Shown here in pieces: positions 5,845 through 6,711 of a DNA stretch of 6,711 nucleotides. This DNA is from Motiliproteus sp048265065. Lineage in GTDB: Bacteria; Pseudomonadota; Gammaproteobacteria; Pseudomonadales; Balneatricaceae. The position numbers and the translations under genes were made by a program. A model generated the notes under the pieces. It searched no databases. It saw only the letters and a list, made by a program, of their open reading frames with translations, and was not told the origin of the DNA. The stretch lies in contig JBLXCH010000162.1 in the NCBI GenBank assembly GCA_048265065.1, positions 1 through 6,711 of the forward strand. The letters run 5' to 3'. Position 1 is the stretch's first letter. Each line of letters opens with the position of its first letter.

Positions 5845-6302
5845 TGCGCTTTGCCCGGCAAGCTTTGGTGATGGGACTAATTTGGTCGACAGTAACTGTT
5901 CTGCCTGCACACGCGGATGGCGTCGAGCAGTCCTTGGAAGGTCTTCACGGCGTCTACGTAAGCAAACTGTGCGTTACCAGCGGTCCTCAAGGTAGCGATG
6001 CTGATATTGAGATGGTGTTCGAGAACAATTCGGCCGAGATGGTGTTCCTAGATGGGGTCGCATCCGATGTGTCTTCGGGTGGTGAGTTATACTTCAAAGA
6101 TCTCGAGGGTTCGACGATCACGCAGAATGGATTTGGCGTGGATGAAGGGGAAGTACTTGACCTCTCAAGTTCCCACATCGGCGCGCGGTTGACTGATCTC
6201 AAACAAGACCTCGACGCAGGCGACCATCCAACTGTATTCTTGAACTTCAGGCACGGAACGCTGGAGATCTCGGCACATGTATTGCCGAGAGGTCAATGCT
6301 GA
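5841..6302 (+). CDS. Secreted PCu(A)C-like protein lacking most copper ligands
   Basis: Predicted periplasmic protein of 153 residues with a Sec signal peptide (hydrophobic ALVMGLIWSTVTVLPAHA, residues 8-25). The mature sequence follows the pattern of PCu(A)C copper chaperones, which bring Cu(I) to cytochrome oxidase: a first strand (GVYVSKLCV), the FENNSAE turn matching the family N-H/N-T-G turn, a GVASDV...ELY region, then SSSHIGARLTDLKQDLDAGDHPTVFLNF and the last strand GTLEISAHVLP. PCu(A)C binds copper through two His and two Met. Here only H112 is kept; the first His is Tyr (ELY, 84), the Met of the middle loop is absent and the Met of HxM is Gly (HIG). Two Cys remain (44 and the C-terminal 153), which might pair. 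ATG at 5841 (ATGATG, with AAGGA 5 nt upstream) overlaps the preceding stop, so translation is likely coupled. I infer the fold from pattern matching alone. Confidence 0.68.
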   Translation: MMRFARQALVMGLIWSTVTVLPAHADGVEQSLEGLHGVYVSKLCVTSGPQGSDADIEMVFENNSAEMVFLDGVASDVSSGGELYFKDLEGSTITQNGFGVDEGEVLDLSSSHIGARLTDLKQDLDAGDHPTVFLNFRHGTLEISAHVLPRGQC

Positions 6303-6344
6303 CCATCGCTGGGGCATACAAACTTCCAAATGGCGCAAACCGGA

Positions 6345-6574
6345 TGACCTGCTCCCCTTTGAGTCCCCGGTTGTTAGTTCGCTCTGTTCAGTGTTTGGTC
6401 CTCTGTTGACCGTTGGCGATACTCCCACGGAGTGAGCCCGTCGAGGCTCGTTTGGGGGCGATGGTGATTGTAATCGTCACGCCAAGACGCGATCAGCTCC
6501 CGGGCGTGGCGCAGGTTTGCGAACAGGTGCTCGTTGAGGCACTCATCTCGCAGGCGGCCGTTGATGGGGAAGAC
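6345..6574 (-). mobile_element. Remnant of a second IS3-family element (right end and orfB tail)
   Basis: The plus strand from 6345 reads TGACCTGCTCCCC, an IS3-type terminus like that of the first element. Immediately inside it is the end of an orfB gene running on the minus strand. The element is cut at about 6563-6574, where the left end of another IS begins, so most of it is missing. Its right end faces the copper genes, in inverted orientation relative to the element at 1-662. Confidence 0.75.
6374..6565 (-). pseudogene. IS3-family transposase OrfB, C-terminal fragment only
   Basis: About 63 codons on the minus strand, ending at a TAA (6376-6374), read NGRLRDECLNEHLF... then the IS3 OrfB C-terminal signature DYNHHRPQTSLDGLTPWEY. 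The catalytic Glu normally lies just before the FNGRLRDEC motif. Here the frame runs out there into unrelated sequence, so the fragment retains no DDE residue and no start codon and cannot be active. It belongs to a different IS3 subgroup from the orfB at the start of the window: the equivalent C-terminal stretch there reads FYNRKRPHSALGGKPP. The longer minus-strand open frame over this segment is in another register and is not the gene. Confidence 0.85.
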
Positions 6575-6711
6575 TGGACTTGCCCTGAAAAAGTGGAGAG
6601 CACCAACTGAGGAACCAGGAGGTGTTCTATGGGAAATGGCAACAGACCGACGCCGGAGTTTCGGCGGGAAGCAGTCAGACTGGCACTGACCAGCGGTCGG
6701 ACGCGGCGGGA
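6575..6711 (+). mobile_element. Left end of a third IS3-family element (continues beyond window)
   Basis: The element appears to begin at TGGACTTGCCCTGAAAAAG (6575 on) and contains the start of an orfA gene 54 nt inside. This terminus is unlike those at 662 and 6345, so it is another IS3-type element, apparently next to or inserted into the remnant orfB. The first base is placed at a TG dinucleotide by convention. The right end and any target duplication are outside the window. Confidence 0.7.
6629..6711 (+). CDS. IS3-family transposase OrfA, N-terminal part
   Basis: Twenty-seven codons are visible, reading MGNGNRPTPEFRREAVRLAL and then TSGRTRR, before the window ends. The PEFRREAVRLAL stretch is typical of the first helix of the HTH_Tnp_1 domain in IS3 OrfA proteins, which binds the element's ends. 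A strong ribosome-binding site, AGGAGG (6617-6622), lies 6 nt before the ATG, supporting this start. The downstream part of the helix-turn-helix, the leucine zipper and the frameshift into orfB are not visible. Confidence 0.85.
   Translation, partial: MGNGNRPTPEFRREAVRLALTSGRTRR

Noticed and set aside
6291..6304. GGTCA-ATGC-TGACC inverted repeat at the stop codon of the last plus-strand gene
   Set aside because: Only a 5-bp stem overlapping the coding end, with no T-run; too weak to call a terminator.
6165..6428. Minus-strand open frame of 87 codons
   Set aside because: Wrong register for the IS3 orfB tail, and it overlaps the end of the PCu(A)C-like gene; the real orfB frame ends at 6374.
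6413..6610. Plus-strand open frame of 65 codons across the IS remnant
   Set aside because: Antisense to the orfB fragment and crosses the junction into the next IS; no start signals or domain.
1..6711. Classical composite transposon carrying the copper genes
   Set aside because: The flanking elements have different OrfB subgroups and one is a fragment, so they cannot act as a matched pair in the usual sense.

Overview
The window looks like an accessory, transposon-bordered copper-resistance locus from an alphaproteobacterium, probably of the Rhodobacteraceae/Roseobacter type. That lineage guess rests on the style of the IS3-family transposases and of the cop and PCu(A)C-like proteins as I remember them. 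No rRNA, tRNA or housekeeping gene is present to confirm it, and no search was run.

Layout. (1) 1-662: 3' part of an IS3-family element on the + strand (orfB end and its right terminus). (2) 663-847: a short spacer ending in a strong hairpin that closes the next operon. (3) 3885-848, minus strand: a copper operon in the order small secreted His/Cys protein (CopL/DUF2946-like), copA (Tat-exported multicopper oxidase with a five-fold Met/His repeat), copB (outer-membrane protein). Between the small gene and copA lie 185 bp with a 29-bp imperfect dyad. (4) 3886-4238: divergent intergenic region with candidate promoters both ways. (5) 4239-6302, plus strand: a CusF-like periplasmic copper protein, a membrane protein with an ABC-exporter transmembrane domain but no ATPase domain, and, overlapping it by 4 nt, a secreted PCu(A)C-like protein that has lost most of the usual copper ligands. 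(6) 6345-6574: remnant of a second IS3-family element on the minus strand (end of orfB only). (7) 6575-6711: left end and orfA start of a third IS3-family element running off the window.

How the genes may work together. The minus-strand operon is the classical periplasmic/outer-membrane copper defence: CopA oxidises or sequesters copper in the periplasm, CopB acts at the outer membrane, and the small leader gene may participate in copper-responsive expression, as copL does upstream of copAB in Xanthomonas. The divergent plus-strand set is less familiar. A CusF-like carrier is followed by an ATPase-less ABC membrane protein translationally coupled to a degenerate PCu(A)C-fold protein. This trio is the best candidate for something undescribed. 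Its link to copper is inferred from neighbourhood and fold and is not shown directly.
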